Source: Burkholderiales bacterium Ga0077543
GTDB lineage: Bacteria > Pseudomonadota > Gammaproteobacteria > Burkholderiales > Burkholderiaceae_C
Direction of reading: 5' to 3'
NCBI GenBank assembly: GCA_001464055.1
Contig: LNET01000118.1
Span: 1-36,396 of the forward strand
DNA: 36,396 nucleotides
This document shows, piece by piece, positions 7,779-15,842 of this stretch (its first letter is position 1; the number at the start of each line of letters is the position of its first letter). Position numbers and translations under genes: made by a program. Below the pieces are notes generated by a model, which saw only the letters and a program-made list of their open reading frames with translations, did no database searches and was not told the origin of the DNA.

Positions 7779-7798
7779 GAAAGTCTCCAGTAAGAATG

Positions 7799-7824
7799 AG
7801 CGGGCGGACGACCACCCGCCCGCT
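7799..7824 (-). promoter_or_regulatory. 9-bp GC hairpin 20 bases upstream of DUF4212 gene
   Basis: AGCGGGCGG (7799-7807) and CCGCCCGCT (7816-7824) form a perfect stem with an 8-base loop. On the minus strand it is followed by ATTCTTACT, too weak for a confident terminator, and then by the GGAG ribosome site of the DUF4212 gene. It may partly end transcription from the upstream actP operon or act as a leader structure for the symporter pair. Confidence 0.5.
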
Positions 7825-7890
7825 GCAAGGCTGGACTATCTGCAGGCTCACTGACCGTCCGCTGACGCAGTAGGGGTTTCGGGCCTCAAC

Positions 7891-7920
7891 CAAGGGTATG
7901 TGCCGGGGCCCGCCCCCTTG
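7891..7920 (-). terminator. weak hairpin directly after actP stop
   Basis: CAAGGG (7891-7896) pairs with CCCTTG (7915-7920), enclosing a GC-rich loop that itself contains GGGCCC. It sits two bases beyond the actP stop codon. No T-run follows on the minus strand, so any termination would be weak or factor-dependent. Confidence 0.3.
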
Positions 7921-7922
7921 CC

Positions 7923-9638
7923 TCAATGGCCGCTGGCCCCTGCGGCACCGATGCCGGTCTCTGAACGCACCTGCTGCGCCATGAAGCCGGCGCGGTCCTT
8001 CGCGCCACGCGCACTGCGGTCGAGCACGCTGAACAGCCAGATGCCGACGAAGCCGATGGTCATGGAGAACAGCGCCGGGCTGGCATACGGAAACAGCGCG
8101 CTGCCCTTGGGGTTGCCCAGAGTGGCTTCCCACACCGCAGGCGAGACCACCGTCAGCGCCACCGAGCTGATCAGCCCCAGGAAGCCGCCGATCACCGCAC
8201 CGCGCGTGGTGCAGCCCTTCCACAGCACGCTCATCAGCAGCACCGGGAAGTTGGCGCTGGCGGCGATGGCGAAGGCCAGGCTCACCATGAAGGCGATGTT
8301 CTGCTTTTCGAAGGCAATGCCCAGCACCACGGCCACGATGCCCAGGCCCACGGTGGTGATCTTCGACACCCGCAGTTCGGCTTTGCTGTCGGCCTGACCT
8401 TTCTTCACCACCGTCGCATAGATGTCATGCGAGACCGCGCTGGCGCCCGACAGCGTGAGCCCGGCCACCACGGCCAGGATGGTGGCGAAGGCCACGGCAC
8501 TGATGAAGCCGAGGAAGACGTTGCCGCCCACCGCGTTGGCCAGGTGGATGGCGGCCATGTTGTTGCCGCCCAGCAGTGCGCCCTTGGCGTCGAGGAAGCT
8601 GGGGTTGGTGAGCACGAAGGTGATGGCACCGAAGCCGATGATGAAGGTGAGGATGTAGAAGTAGCCGATCCAGGTGGTGGCCCAGAGCACGCTCTTGCGT
8701 GCTTCCTTGGCGTTGGGCACGGTGAAGAAGCGCATCAGGATGTGCGGCAGGCCGGCGGTGCCGAACATCAGTGCCATGCCGAAGCTGATGGCACTGATCG
8801 GGTCCTTCACGAATCCGCCCGGGCCCATGATGGCGTTGCCCAGCTTGCTGGCCTCTTCGGCCGTCTTGCCGCCTTCCAGGGCCAGGTCGGTCTTGATCTT
8901 CACCGCGCCGGCGAACATGGCCTCGGGGCTGAAGCCGAAGTGCCAGAGCACCGCGCCGGCCATGAAGGTGGCACCGCACAGCAGCATGATGGCCTTGATG
9001 ATCTGCACCCAGGTGGTGGCCGTCATGCCGCCGAAGAGCACGTAGACCATCATCAGCCCGCCGACAATGACCACCGCGATCCAGTACTCCAGCCCGAACA
9101 GCAGCTTGATGAGCTGGCCCGCGCCGACCATCTGCGCGATCAGGTAGAAGGCCACCACTACCAGCGTGCCGCTGGCCGCGAACACGCGCACCGGGGTCTG
9201 GTCGAAGCGGAACGCGGCGACGTCGGCGAATGTGAACTTGCCCAGGTTGCGCAGGCGTTCGGCCAGCAGGAAGGTGACGATGGGCCAGCCGACCAGGAAG
9301 CCGATGGAGAAGATCAGGCCGTCGAAGCCGCTGACCATCACCGCCGCGCTGATGCCCAGGAACGAGGCCGCGCTCATGTAGTCGCCAGCGATGGCCAGGC
9401 CGTTCTGGAAGCCGGTGATGCCACCGCCGCCCGTGTAGAAGTCGGAAGCGCTCTTGGTCTTGGCGGCCGCCCACTTGGTGATGAAGAGCGTGAAGGCGAC
9501 GAAGACGCCGAACATGCCGATGGCCGTCCAGTTGGTGGCCTGCTTGGTGGCCTGGCCCAGGTCGGCGCCGGCGGCCAGGGCCGCACCGGTGCCGGCCAGC
9601 GTCGTCAGGGCGACGAGGAGGAAGGTCGAGCGCTTCAT
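7923..9638 (-). CDS. actP: cation/acetate symporter ActP
   Basis: 571 aa from the ATG at 9638, whose ATGA overlaps the stop of the DUF485 gene. The start MKRSTFLLVALTTLAGTGAA looks like the cleavable signal typical of ActP. Then come 12-13 helices with ActP/SSS signatures: DFYTGGGGITGFQNGLAIAG (about residue 66), GQLIKLLFGLEYW, LFGGMTATTWVQIIKAIML, GTAGLPHILMRFFTVP, and SGASAVSHDIYATV. It imports acetate and related short monocarboxylates with sodium. The gene is coupled to DUF485, the standard partner (yjcH-actP order). The frame remains open upstream to 9995, but that only reads through DUF485 in the wrong frame. Together with the VC_2705-type pair downstream, it makes two carboxylate transport systems side by side. 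Confidence 0.93.
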   Translation of the reverse strand: MKRSTFLLVALTTLAGTGAALAAGADLGQATKQATNWTAIGMFGVFVAFTLFITKWAAAKTKSASDFYTGGGGITGFQNGLAIAGDYMSAASFLGISAAVMVSGFDGLIFSIGFLVGWPIVTFLLAERLRNLGKFTFADVAAFRFDQTPVRVFAASGTLVVVAFYLIAQMVGAGQLIKLLFGLEYWIAVVIVGGLMMVYVLFGGMTATTWVQIIKAIMLLCGATFMAGAVLWHFGFSPEAMFAGAVKIKTDLALEGGKTAEEASKLGNAIMGPGGFVKDPISAISFGMALMFGTAGLPHILMRFFTVPNAKEARKSVLWATTWIGYFYILTFIIGFGAITFVLTNPSFLDAKGALLGGNNMAAIHLANAVGGNVFLGFISAVAFATILAVVAGLTLSGASAVSHDIYATVVKKGQADSKAELRVSKITTVGLGIVAVVLGIAFEKQNIAFMVSLAFAIAASANFPVLLMSVLWKGCTTRGAVIGGFLGLISSVALTVVSPAVWEATLGNPKGSALFPYASPALFSMTIGFVGIWLFSVLDRSARGAKDRAGFMAQQVRSETGIGAAGASGH

Positions 9639-9943
9639 CACAGCACCGCCTTGTTGATCTCGGTCTGCAGGCGGTCGAACTCGTTGTTCGCCCGGTTCAC
9701 GTAGATGCCGGTGATGACGACGGTGAAGACGATGACGCCCAGGCCGATGGGCATGCCCAGGGTCATCACGCCTTCGCCCAGCCGAGTCGCGAGCAGGGGC
9801 TTGTTGAAGGCCACGAGCAGGATGAAGCCGTAGTACACGAGCAGCATCGCCAGCGTCAGCCACAGCCCGAACGCCGTGCGCTTGCGCTTGAGTTCCTGGT
9901 ACTTGGGGAGGGCGGCGATGCGCTGCGCCAGATCGTTCTGCAT
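9638..9943 (-). CDS. DUF485 membrane protein, ActP partner (YjcH-like)
   Basis: 101 aa from the ATG at 9943 with a clear GGAGA ribosome site. The protein begins MQNDLAQRIAALPKYQELKR, then has two membrane helices (about residues 24-46 and 58-82) joined by a short loop, and ends in YVNRANNEFDRLQTEINKAV. This is the DUF485 (YjcH) family, nearly always encoded directly upstream of actP. The stop overlaps the actP start by ATGA, implying translational coupling. The stop-anticodon phrase INKAVL and the coupled start are seen directly. Its biochemical role is unknown. Confidence 0.93.
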   Translation of the reverse strand: MQNDLAQRIAALPKYQELKRKRTAFGLWLTLAMLLVYYGFILLVAFNKPLLATRLGEGVMTLGMPIGLGVIVFTVVITGIYVNRANNEFDRLQTEINKAVL

Positions 9944-9956
9944 GACTTGTCTCCTG

Positions 9957-9974
9957 CGGTGGGGAACGCCACCG
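9957..9974 (-). promoter_or_regulatory. short hairpin in the leader of the DUF485-actP operon
   Basis: CGGTGG and CCACCG form a 6-bp stem around GGAACG immediately upstream of the GGAGA ribosome site of the DUF485 gene. The 121-base gap 9944-10064 should contain the operon promoter, but no convincing -35/-10 pair was found in it. A second weak GC hairpin (GCCGC/GCGGC) lies near 10015-10031. Confidence 0.3.
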
Positions 9975-10064
9975 ACCGGCAGCGAACGACCCCACTTTGC
10001 GCGCGGATACTGAGCCGCCGCTGACGCGGCGCTGAACCGAAACTGACGGCGCGGAGACGACCGG

Positions 10065-10733
10065 TCAGGGCGCCGGAGGGGGTTTCCCGGTCCGCCGGAC
10101 ACGCGGTCGCTCGGCGGCGTCGTCCGACCACCCCGGACCGTCGAACCAGGGGTCGGCGGCCAGGGCCTCGCGCAGCATGGGCAAGGCGTCCAGGCCCCAG
10201 AAGAGCCGGCCTTCGCAGACCCAGGTGGGCACGCCGAACACCCCCAGCGCCAGGGCCTCGTCGGTGGCGGCGCGCAGAGCCTGCTTGACGGCTGGCGCCT
10301 GCGGGTCGAGCCGCGGCGCGAGTTGAAGGCTCAGCGCCGCCAGCCGGTCGGGGGCGTTGGCATCGGCGCCGTCAGCCGCCCAGACATGCTCGAACAAGGC
10401 CTGCACGACACGCCGGCTCGGGCCGACGGCGCCCTCGGGCACACAGGCCAGCGCCAGCCGCTGCAGGGCCAGGGGGTTGAAGGGATGCTGCGCCGGCAGC
10501 TGCAGGCGCAGGCCCTGGCGCTGCGCCAGCCACTGCACCTGGCGGTAGGTCCAGACCCGCTTGGGAGCGATCTCGGCGGGCCCCTTCTGGCCCCAACGCT
10601 GCAACACCCCGCCCAGCAGCAGCGGCCGGTAGTCGACGGCGTAGCTCAGGCCCTGCAGCGCCTGCGGCATGGCGTCGAAAGCCAGCCACGCATAGGGCGA
10701 GATGCAGTCGAACCAGAAGTCGATGCGCTTCAC
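10065..10733 (-). CDS. DsbA-fold 2-hydroxychromene-2-carboxylate isomerase-like protein (copy 1)
   Basis: 222 aa from the GTG at 10733, which overlaps the stop of the DUF1289 gene (GTGA). The N-terminus VKRIDFWFDCISPYAWLAF has the beta strand and SPY motif of DsbA-like kappa-class glutathione transferases and 2-hydroxychromene-2-carboxylate (HCCA) isomerases. The C-terminal part has GVFGVPTWVCEGRLFWGLDAL, the other signature. The thioredoxin CxxC pair is absent, as in that family, so thiol oxidoreductase activity is not expected. HCCA isomerase acts in naphthalene degradation, but no aromatic-degradation gene is nearby; the neighbours are HMG-CoA lyase and DUF1289, so the substrate here is unknown. 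A paralog is at 18243-18851. Confidence 0.82.
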   Translation of the reverse strand: MKRIDFWFDCISPYAWLAFDAMPQALQGLSYAVDYRPLLLGGVLQRWGQKGPAEIAPKRVWTYRQVQWLAQRQGLRLQLPAQHPFNPLALQRLALACVPEGAVGPSRRVVQALFEHVWAADGADANAPDRLAALSLQLAPRLDPQAPAVKQALRAATDEALALGVFGVPTWVCEGRLFWGLDALPMLREALAADPWFDGPGWSDDAAERPRVRRTGKPPPAP

Positions 10734-10942
10734 GGCGCGGCCTGCCCGCTGGCCGTACCGGCCTGCTGCAGCCAGAGCACGCGGCGTTGCGGCAGCAGGG
10801 CCAGCACGGCCTGCTTGTCGTCTTCGTCGAGCACCGACCAGAAGGCGATCTCGTCCAGCGTGCGCAGGCAGCCGCGGCACCAGCCGCTGGCCTCGTCCAT
10901 CTGGCAGACGTTGATGCAGGGGCTGGCGGCAGGGGCGCTCAT
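10730..10942 (-). CDS. DUF1289 Cys-rich small protein
   Basis: 70 aa from the ATG at 10942. The four cysteines fall in the DUF1289 pattern: SPCINVCQMD (C9, C13) and WCRGCLRT (C22, C25). A Trp-containing helix (EIAFWSVLDEDDK) and a basic segment LPQRRVLW follow. The cysteines suggest metal (zinc or iron-sulphur) binding; the family function is not known. It is sandwiched by overlaps: its ATG overlaps the HMG-CoA lyase stop (ATGA), and its stop overlaps the GTG of the isomerase-like gene. The three genes are therefore very likely co-translated. Confidence 0.9.
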   Translation of the reverse strand: MSAPAASPCINVCQMDEASGWCRGCLRTLDEIAFWSVLDEDDKQAVLALLPQRRVLWLQQAGTASGQAAP

Positions 10943-11865
10943 GCCGCCACCTGCGCACGACGGGCCAGCAGCGCCCGGGCGGTGCGGGACGCCGGTGGCC
11001 GACCCAGCACGCGGCTGATGAAGGCGCCGGCGTCGACCAGGGCGTCCAGGTCGTGGCCGGTGTCGATGCCCATGCCCTGCAGCATGTAGACCACGTCTTC
11101 GGTGGCGACGTTGCCGGTGGCGCCCTTGGCATAGGGACAACCGCCCAGCCCGGCGATGCTGGTGTCGAAGACGTGCACACCCAGCGCCAGGCTGGCATGG
11201 ATGTTCGCCAGGGCCTGGCCATAGGTGTCGTGGAAGTGCCCGCTGACTTCGTCCAGCGGATAGTGCTTCAGTGCCCGTTCCAGCGCCGCCTGCACGCGCC
11301 GCGGCGTGCCCACGCCGATGGTGTCGGCGACGCCGACATGGTCGACACCGATGCCGCGCATCAACCGCACCACCCATTCCACGTCGTCCAGCGGCACCTC
11401 GCCCTGGTAGGGGCAACCCAGGGCGCAGGACACGGCACCACGCACCTTCAGGCCGGCTTCGTGTGCCAGCGCCACAACAGGGCGGAAGCGCTCGATGCTC
11501 TCCTCGACGCTGCAGTTGATGTTCTTCTGGCTGAAGGCCTCGCTGGCGGCACCGAACACGACCACCTCCTGCGGCCGTTGCGCCAGCGGCACAGACAACG
11601 CCGCCACCAGGCCCTTCAGGTTGGGCACCAAAACGGAATAGCGCACGCCAGCAAGCCGGTGGATGCGAGCCATCACTTCGGCGTTGTCAGACATCTGCGG
11701 CACCCATTTCGGGCTGACGAAGCTGGTGACCTCGATCTCCCGGCTGCCGGCAGCCTGCAGACGCTGGACGAGTTCGATCTTGTCGGCGGCGGCCACGGGC
11801 TGGGCTTCGTTCTGCAGACCATCGCGCGGTCCGACCTCGACCAAAGTGACATGCTGGGGGTTCAT
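10939..11865 (-). CDS. liuE: hydroxymethylglutaryl-CoA lyase
   Basis: 308 aa from the ATG at 11865 (MNPQHVTLVEVGPRDGLQNE). This TIM-barrel enzyme cleaves HMG-CoA to acetyl-CoA and acetoacetate, the last step of leucine degradation. The metal and active-site residues are in place: D15 in GPRDGLQNE, H210 and H212 in SGHFHDTYG, and the catalytic C243 in the signature SIAGLGGCPYAKGATGN. Length is normal for bacterial enzymes. A weak GGA lies 13 bases upstream. The gene is separated from the other leucine genes by a plus-strand open frame at 12010-12396, so it has its own promoter in 11866-12009, where none is obvious. The name liuE is used for this role in Pseudomonas; mvaB/hmgL are synonyms. Confidence 0.93.
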   Translation of the reverse strand: MNPQHVTLVEVGPRDGLQNEAQPVAAADKIELVQRLQAAGSREIEVTSFVSPKWVPQMSDNAEVMARIHRLAGVRYSVLVPNLKGLVAALSVPLAQRPQEVVVFGAASEAFSQKNINCSVEESIERFRPVVALAHEAGLKVRGAVSCALGCPYQGEVPLDDVEWVVRLMRGIGVDHVGVADTIGVGTPRRVQAALERALKHYPLDEVSGHFHDTYGQALANIHASLALGVHVFDTSIAGLGGCPYAKGATGNVATEDVVYMLQGMGIDTGHDLDALVDAGAFISRVLGRPPASRTARALLARRAQVAA

Positions 11866-12009
11866 CGGGCTGGCTTTCCGGGAAGGTTTCACGCCCAGTG
11901 TGCCGCAACTGCCGACCCCCCCGCGAATGCGTGGGGCCCTCCGTCGTCCGGGGGCTGGCAGCGCACAGGGCACACGGGCAAACTGCAAGACCCCTGTACG
12001 AGCCCGCCC

Positions 12010-12396
12010 ATGAATCTGCGTCGCTGCCTGCGCATTGCCGAACGACTGCAACTGCCCTTCGAGCAGCAGACGGGCATTGCCATCGACCCGCAGCGCATGG
12101 TCAGTGACGGCGAATACGCGCTGGACGTCCTGACCGTGTGCGAGGCACGGCCCGAAAGCATCCTGGGTGAATTGGCGCAGCACTTCCGCCTCGCCTTGGC
12201 CGAACCGGCCAGCGCCACCGACGGCGCCACGCAAGCGGGTGACACCACGTCCTTTGGCACCGACAGCACGGGTTTCGGGACCACCCGTCCCCAGCCGTCG
12301 AACTCCGCCTTCGAAGCCGCCCGCAAGGCCGCGCGTGCAGCGCGCCAGTCTCCCAACTGGATGGCGCCTGGCCGCTGGCTGGGCAGCGACAGCTGA
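12010..12396 (+). CDS. hypothetical protein, unknown function
   Basis: 128 aa from the ATG at 12010 (MNLRRCLRIAERLQLPFEQQ). The first about 65 residues look like a compact helical domain with balanced amino-acid use. The rest is Ala/Ser/Thr-rich and ends GRWLGSDS. It is the only plus-strand gene between the leucine genes; its stop is seven bases from the convergent carboxylase stop, and its start is 144 bases from the divergent HMG-CoA lyase. The N-terminal composition favours this frame over the antisense alternative. No family is recognised, and no strong ribosome site is visible. Confidence 0.5.
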   Translation: MNLRRCLRIAERLQLPFEQQTGIAIDPQRMVSDGEYALDVLTVCEARPESILGELAQHFRLALAEPASATDGATQAGDTTSFGTDSTGFGTTRPQPSNSAFEAARKAARAARQSPNWMAPGRWLGSDS

Positions 12397-12403
12397 ACCG
12401 GGC

Positions 12404-14410
12404 TCAGGCCTGCGGCGCCAGCCGCAGCAGTTCGTCACCCTCGGCGACCAGGTCGCCCACGGCATAGCGCAATTCGGCCACCACGCCGTCGCGCGGGGCG
12501 TGCAGGGTGTGTTCCATCTTCATGGCCTCCATCACCGCCACGGCCTGGCCCCGTTGCACGCTGGCACCTGCGGCCACCAGGAACGAGACCACCTTGCCGG
12601 GCATCGGGGCGGCCAGCCGGCCGCCTTCGGCCGCGCCGTCGCCGGCATGGGCCAGCGGGTCGACGACGCTGACGAGCGCGCTGCCCGATCCGGCAAACAC
12701 CGCGATGTTCTCGCCCCGGGCATAGACGGCCAGGCTGTGGCGGTCGGCGCCCAGGCTGATGTCGAAACGGTCGGCACCCAGCGACTGCAGCCCCAGCGGC
12801 CAGACCTGGCTGCCCACGCGCAAGGCCAGGCCGCCGGCATGCTGGCGTTGCAGCGCGGCCGGCAGCGGCTGGCCGTTCAGTTCCAGGTCCAGCGGCCGTT
12901 CGGCGGTGCCGAACAGGCGCCAGCCGTCGCGGCGCGACCAGGGGTCGGCGTCCTCCATCAGGGCTTCGGCGGCCAGGACCTGCGCGGCCACGCCCGCGGC
13001 AGCGACTTCGGCAGCCAGTGGCGGCGCCTGGAACAGCGCCTCATGCTCGCGTTCGATCAAGGCCGTGTCGAGGTCGGCCGTGGCAAAGGCCCGGCTGCCG
13101 ACCACGCGGCGCAGGAAGGCGACATTGGTGTGCAGCCCCATCAGGTGGGTGTCACGCAGCGCAGCGTCCAGCCGTGCCAGCGCCTGGGCACGGTCGGCGC
13201 CCCAGACGATGAGCTTGGCGATCATCGAGTCGTAATGCGGGCTGACCACATCGCCTTCGCCGAAACCGCTGTCCACCCGCGCCAGCGACGGGCTGCGCGT
13301 GAACGACACATGCTCGGGCCAGCGCGCCACCTGCAGGCTGCCGGTGGCGGGCAGGAAGTTGGCGTCGGGGTTTTCGGCGCAGATGCGGGCTTCGATGGCG
13401 TGGCCGTGCATCTGCACTTCGGCCTGCGCCAGCGGCAAGGCTTCGCCGCTGGCCACGCGCAATTGCCATTCGACCAGGTCCAGCCCGGTGACGGCTTCGG
13501 TGACCGGGTGCTCGACCTGCAGCCGGGTGTTCATCTCCATGAAATAGGCGCGGATGTCGCCGTCGTCCAGTTCCTCGGCGACGAACTCGACCGTGCCCGC
13601 ACCCACGTAGCCCACGGCACGTGCCGCGGCCACGGCGGCCGCGCCCAGCTCGGCGCGGCGGGCCACGCTCAGGCCCGGGGCCGGCGACTCTTCCAGCACC
13701 TTCTGGTGGCGGCGCTGCACCGAGCAGTCGCGCTCGCCCAGATGGATGACGTTGCCGTGGCTGTCGCCGAAGACCTGGATCTCGATGTGCCGCGGCCGCA
13801 GCACATAACGCTCGACCAGCACGTGGGCGTTGCCGAAGCTGGCCTGGGCTTCGCGCTGGCAGCTGGCGAGGGCGGACTCGAAGTCTGCGGCGCGGTCGAC
13901 CCGGCGCATGCCCTTGCCGCCACCACCGGCGCTGGCCTTGATGAGCACCGGGTAGCCAATCTCCGCGGCGCGCGCGGCCAGGAAAGCCGGATCGTTGTCG
14001 TCGCCGTGGTAGCCGGGCACCAGCGGCACGCCGGCCTTTTCCATCAGCGCCTTGGCCGCGCTCTTGCTGCCCATGGCCGCAATCGCCGACACCGGCGGGC
14101 CGATGAAGACCAACCCGGCGTCGGCGCAGGCCTGGGCGAAGTCTTCGTTTTCGCTGAGGAAGCCGTAGCCGGGGTGGATGGCCTGCGCACCGGTGGCCTG
14201 GGCCGCGGCAATGATGCGCTGCCATTGCAGATAGCTTTCGCGTGGCGAGTTGCCGCCCACATGCACGGCTTCGTCGCAGGCGCGGACATGGCGCGAATGC
14301 GCGTCGGCGTCGGAATAGACCGCCACGCTGCGCACGCCCAGCCGGCGTGCGGTTGCGGCCACCCGGCAGGCGATCTCGCCGCGGTTGGCAATCAGGATCT
14401 TCTTGAACAT
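12404..14410 (-). CDS. liuD: methylcrotonyl-CoA carboxylase, biotin-carrying alpha subunit
   Basis: 668 aa from the ATG at 14410 (MFKKILIANRGEIACRVAATA) with a GGAG site eight bases upstream. Domains in order: biotin carboxylase N-domain (1-110), ATP-grasp (about 115-320) with the glycine loop KASAGGGGKGMR and EMNTRLQVEHPVTE, biotin carboxylase C-domain (about 335-445), a linker, and a C-terminal biotinyl domain whose AMKM places the biotinylated lysine at K631. With the beta subunit at 16577-18187 it carboxylates 3-methylcrotonyl-CoA in leucine degradation. Alternatives are geranyl-CoA or another acyl-CoA carboxylase; the neighbouring hydratase and HMG-CoA lyase favour methylcrotonyl. It starts one base after the DUF4126 stop codon. 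Confidence 0.93.
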   Translation of the reverse strand: MFKKILIANRGEIACRVAATARRLGVRSVAVYSDADAHSRHVRACDEAVHVGGNSPRESYLQWQRIIAAAQATGAQAIHPGYGFLSENEDFAQACADAGLVFIGPPVSAIAAMGSKSAAKALMEKAGVPLVPGYHGDDNDPAFLAARAAEIGYPVLIKASAGGGGKGMRRVDRAADFESALASCQREAQASFGNAHVLVERYVLRPRHIEIQVFGDSHGNVIHLGERDCSVQRRHQKVLEESPAPGLSVARRAELGAAAVAAARAVGYVGAGTVEFVAEELDDGDIRAYFMEMNTRLQVEHPVTEAVTGLDLVEWQLRVASGEALPLAQAEVQMHGHAIEARICAENPDANFLPATGSLQVARWPEHVSFTRSPSLARVDSGFGEGDVVSPHYDSMIAKLIVWGADRAQALARLDAALRDTHLMGLHTNVAFLRRVVGSRAFATADLDTALIEREHEALFQAPPLAAEVAAAGVAAQVLAAEALMEDADPWSRRDGWRLFGTAERPLDLELNGQPLPAALQRQHAGGLALRVGSQVWPLGLQSLGADRFDISLGADRHSLAVYARGENIAVFAGSGSALVSVVDPLAHAGDGAAEGGRLAAPMPGKVVSFLVAAGASVQRGQAVAVMEAMKMEHTLHAPRDGVVAELRYAVGDLVAEGDELLRLAPQA

Positions 14411-14411
14411 C

Positions 14412-15056
14412 TCATGTCTCCTGCGGCCGCATGGCCGGGACAAAACGCCTGAACAGGCCGCGCAGGAACTTGAACAGCACGACGATCAGCACCACCGCCA
14501 GCAGCAGCGCCACGGCCAGCGCCGGAAAGAACCACAGCGGATGTTCCCAGGCCAGCCACAGCATCACCGGCACCGCGGCATCGCCCAGCAGCGACAGGCC
14601 GATGTTGGAAAACGGCTCAGGACTGGTGTTGGCGGCGGCGCGCGTGGTGGCCTTGGCCGCGTGCGAGGTGGCGGCCAGCGTGCCGCCGGCCAGCGCGGCG
14701 ATCAGCATCCAGGCCTGCGACACGTCCTGCTCGCTGCCCATGCCGACCACGCCGTCCACGCCACTGAAGACGCCGGCGGCCAGCGCCGCACCGGCCGGGA
14801 TGCGGATGAAGGTGTGCACCACGTCCCACAGGCTGTCGACCCCCGGGATCTTGTCGGCCACGAACTCCATCGTGAACATCAGGAAGCTGGCCCCCAGCAC
14901 CAGGGGATGCTGCAGCAGCTTCAGCCCGTCGGGCAGCGGCACCCAGCCCAGGAAACCGACGCCGCCCACCAGGAACACCACGGCATACAGCCGCATGCCG
15001 CTGGCCCAGCCCAGGGCGGCAGCCAGCGCGGCCAGGTGGGTGAGGTCGAGGTTCAT
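14412..15056 (-). CDS. DUF4126 membrane protein in the leucine operon
   Basis: 214 aa from the ATG at 15056, whose ATGA overlaps the hydratase stop; its own stop is one base from the carboxylase alpha start. It is a membrane protein with about five or six helices, an N-terminal LAALAAALGWASGMRLYAVV and the conserved-looking FVADKIPGVDSLWDVVHTFI. The C-terminal helix ends in LFKFLRGLFRRFVPAMRPQ. This matches the DUF4126 family, whose function is not known. Its position, translationally coupled on both sides between two catabolic enzymes, suggests a role in transport or membrane association for the pathway, but that is inference. Confidence 0.85.
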   Translation of the reverse strand: MNLDLTHLAALAAALGWASGMRLYAVVFLVGGVGFLGWVPLPDGLKLLQHPLVLGASFLMFTMEFVADKIPGVDSLWDVVHTFIRIPAGAALAAGVFSGVDGVVGMGSEQDVSQAWMLIAALAGGTLAATSHAAKATTRAAANTSPEPFSNIGLSLLGDAAVPVMLWLAWEHPLWFFPALAVALLLAVVLIVVLFKFLRGLFRRFVPAMRPQET

Positions 15057-15835
15057 CGCCAGGACGGGTCGCGCTTGCCCAGGAAGGCCTGCACGCCTTC
15101 GCGGCCTTCGCTGCTGGCGCGGATGTCGGCGATGCGGCGGGCGGTGTCGGCGCGCAATGCGGCGTCGATGGGCACACCGGCGATGTCCTGCACCAGCCGC
15201 TTGCAGGCCTGCACCGCAGCCGGGCCGTTGGCGACGATCTGCGCCACCACCTCGGCCAGCTTCGCATCCAGGGTTTCGGCCGTGGCCAGTTCGTGCACGA
15301 AACCCAGCGCCTGCGCCTGCGCGGCGCTGAAACGTTCAGCGGTGGCGAAGTAGCGGCGCGAGGCCTGTTCGCCCAAGGAACGCACGACATAGGGGCCGAT
15401 GGTGGCGGGCAGCAGGCCCAGCCTGGCTTCGCTCAGGCAGAAGTGCGCCGCGTCGCTGGCCACCAGCACGTCGCACACCGCCGCCAGGCCCACGCCACCG
15501 GCGTAGCAGTCGCCGTGGATGCGCCCCACCACCGGCAGCGGGCAGCGGTAGATGGTCCAAAGCATCTCGGCCAGGCGCGTGGCGTCGGCGTGGTTCTCGT
15601 CCCAGCTGTAGCCGGCCATGGCGCGCATCCACGACAGATCGGCGCCGGCGCAGAAGGCCTTGCCATGGCCGGCCAGCACGATGGCACGCAGCCCAGGGTC
15701 GGCACCCAGCGTGTTGAAGGCGGCCGTCAACTCCTGGATGACGCCGTCGTTGAAGGCGTTGCGTACCTCCGGGCGGTTCAGCCAGACCTCGGCGACGAAG
15801 GGGCTGGGGCGGCGGATGTCGAGCGTGGCGGTCAT
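15053..15835 (-). CDS. liuC: methylglutaconyl-CoA hydratase (enoyl-CoA hydratase family)
   Basis: 260 aa from the ATG at 15835 (MTATLDIRRPSPFVAEVWLN). This crotonase-fold enzyme hydrates 3-methylglutaconyl-CoA to HMG-CoA. The first oxyanion-hole segment is AFCAGADLSWMR (60-71) and the second is GDCYAGGVGLAAVCD (108-122), with the expected catalytic glutamate E136 in FCLSEARLGLLPATI. The FCAGADLSWM variant is characteristic of the leucine-pathway hydratases. The gene starts seven bases after the vapC stop and overlaps the DUF4126 start. Assignment to this substrate rests on the neighbouring carboxylase subunits; a generic enoyl-CoA hydratase is the alternative. Confidence 0.9.
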   Translation of the reverse strand: MTATLDIRRPSPFVAEVWLNRPEVRNAFNDGVIQELTAAFNTLGADPGLRAIVLAGHGKAFCAGADLSWMRAMAGYSWDENHADATRLAEMLWTIYRCPLPVVGRIHGDCYAGGVGLAAVCDVLVASDAAHFCLSEARLGLLPATIGPYVVRSLGEQASRRYFATAERFSAAQAQALGFVHELATAETLDAKLAEVVAQIVANGPAAVQACKRLVQDIAGVPIDAALRADTARRIADIRASSEGREGVQAFLGKRDPSWR

Positions 15836-15842
15836 GGCAGGT

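Noticed and set aside
7891..7920. Strong intrinsic terminator after actP
   Set aside because: The hairpin has only a 6-bp outer stem and no following T-run, so it is listed only as weak.
5199..9704. Long plus-strand frames opposite the symporter genes
   Set aside because: Antisense shadows with His/Asp/Gln-rich composition; the minus strand encodes well-recognised symporter subunits.
12167..14452. A 761-codon plus-strand frame opposite the biotin carboxylase
   Set aside because: Shadow of the real carboxylase; no motif and unnatural composition.
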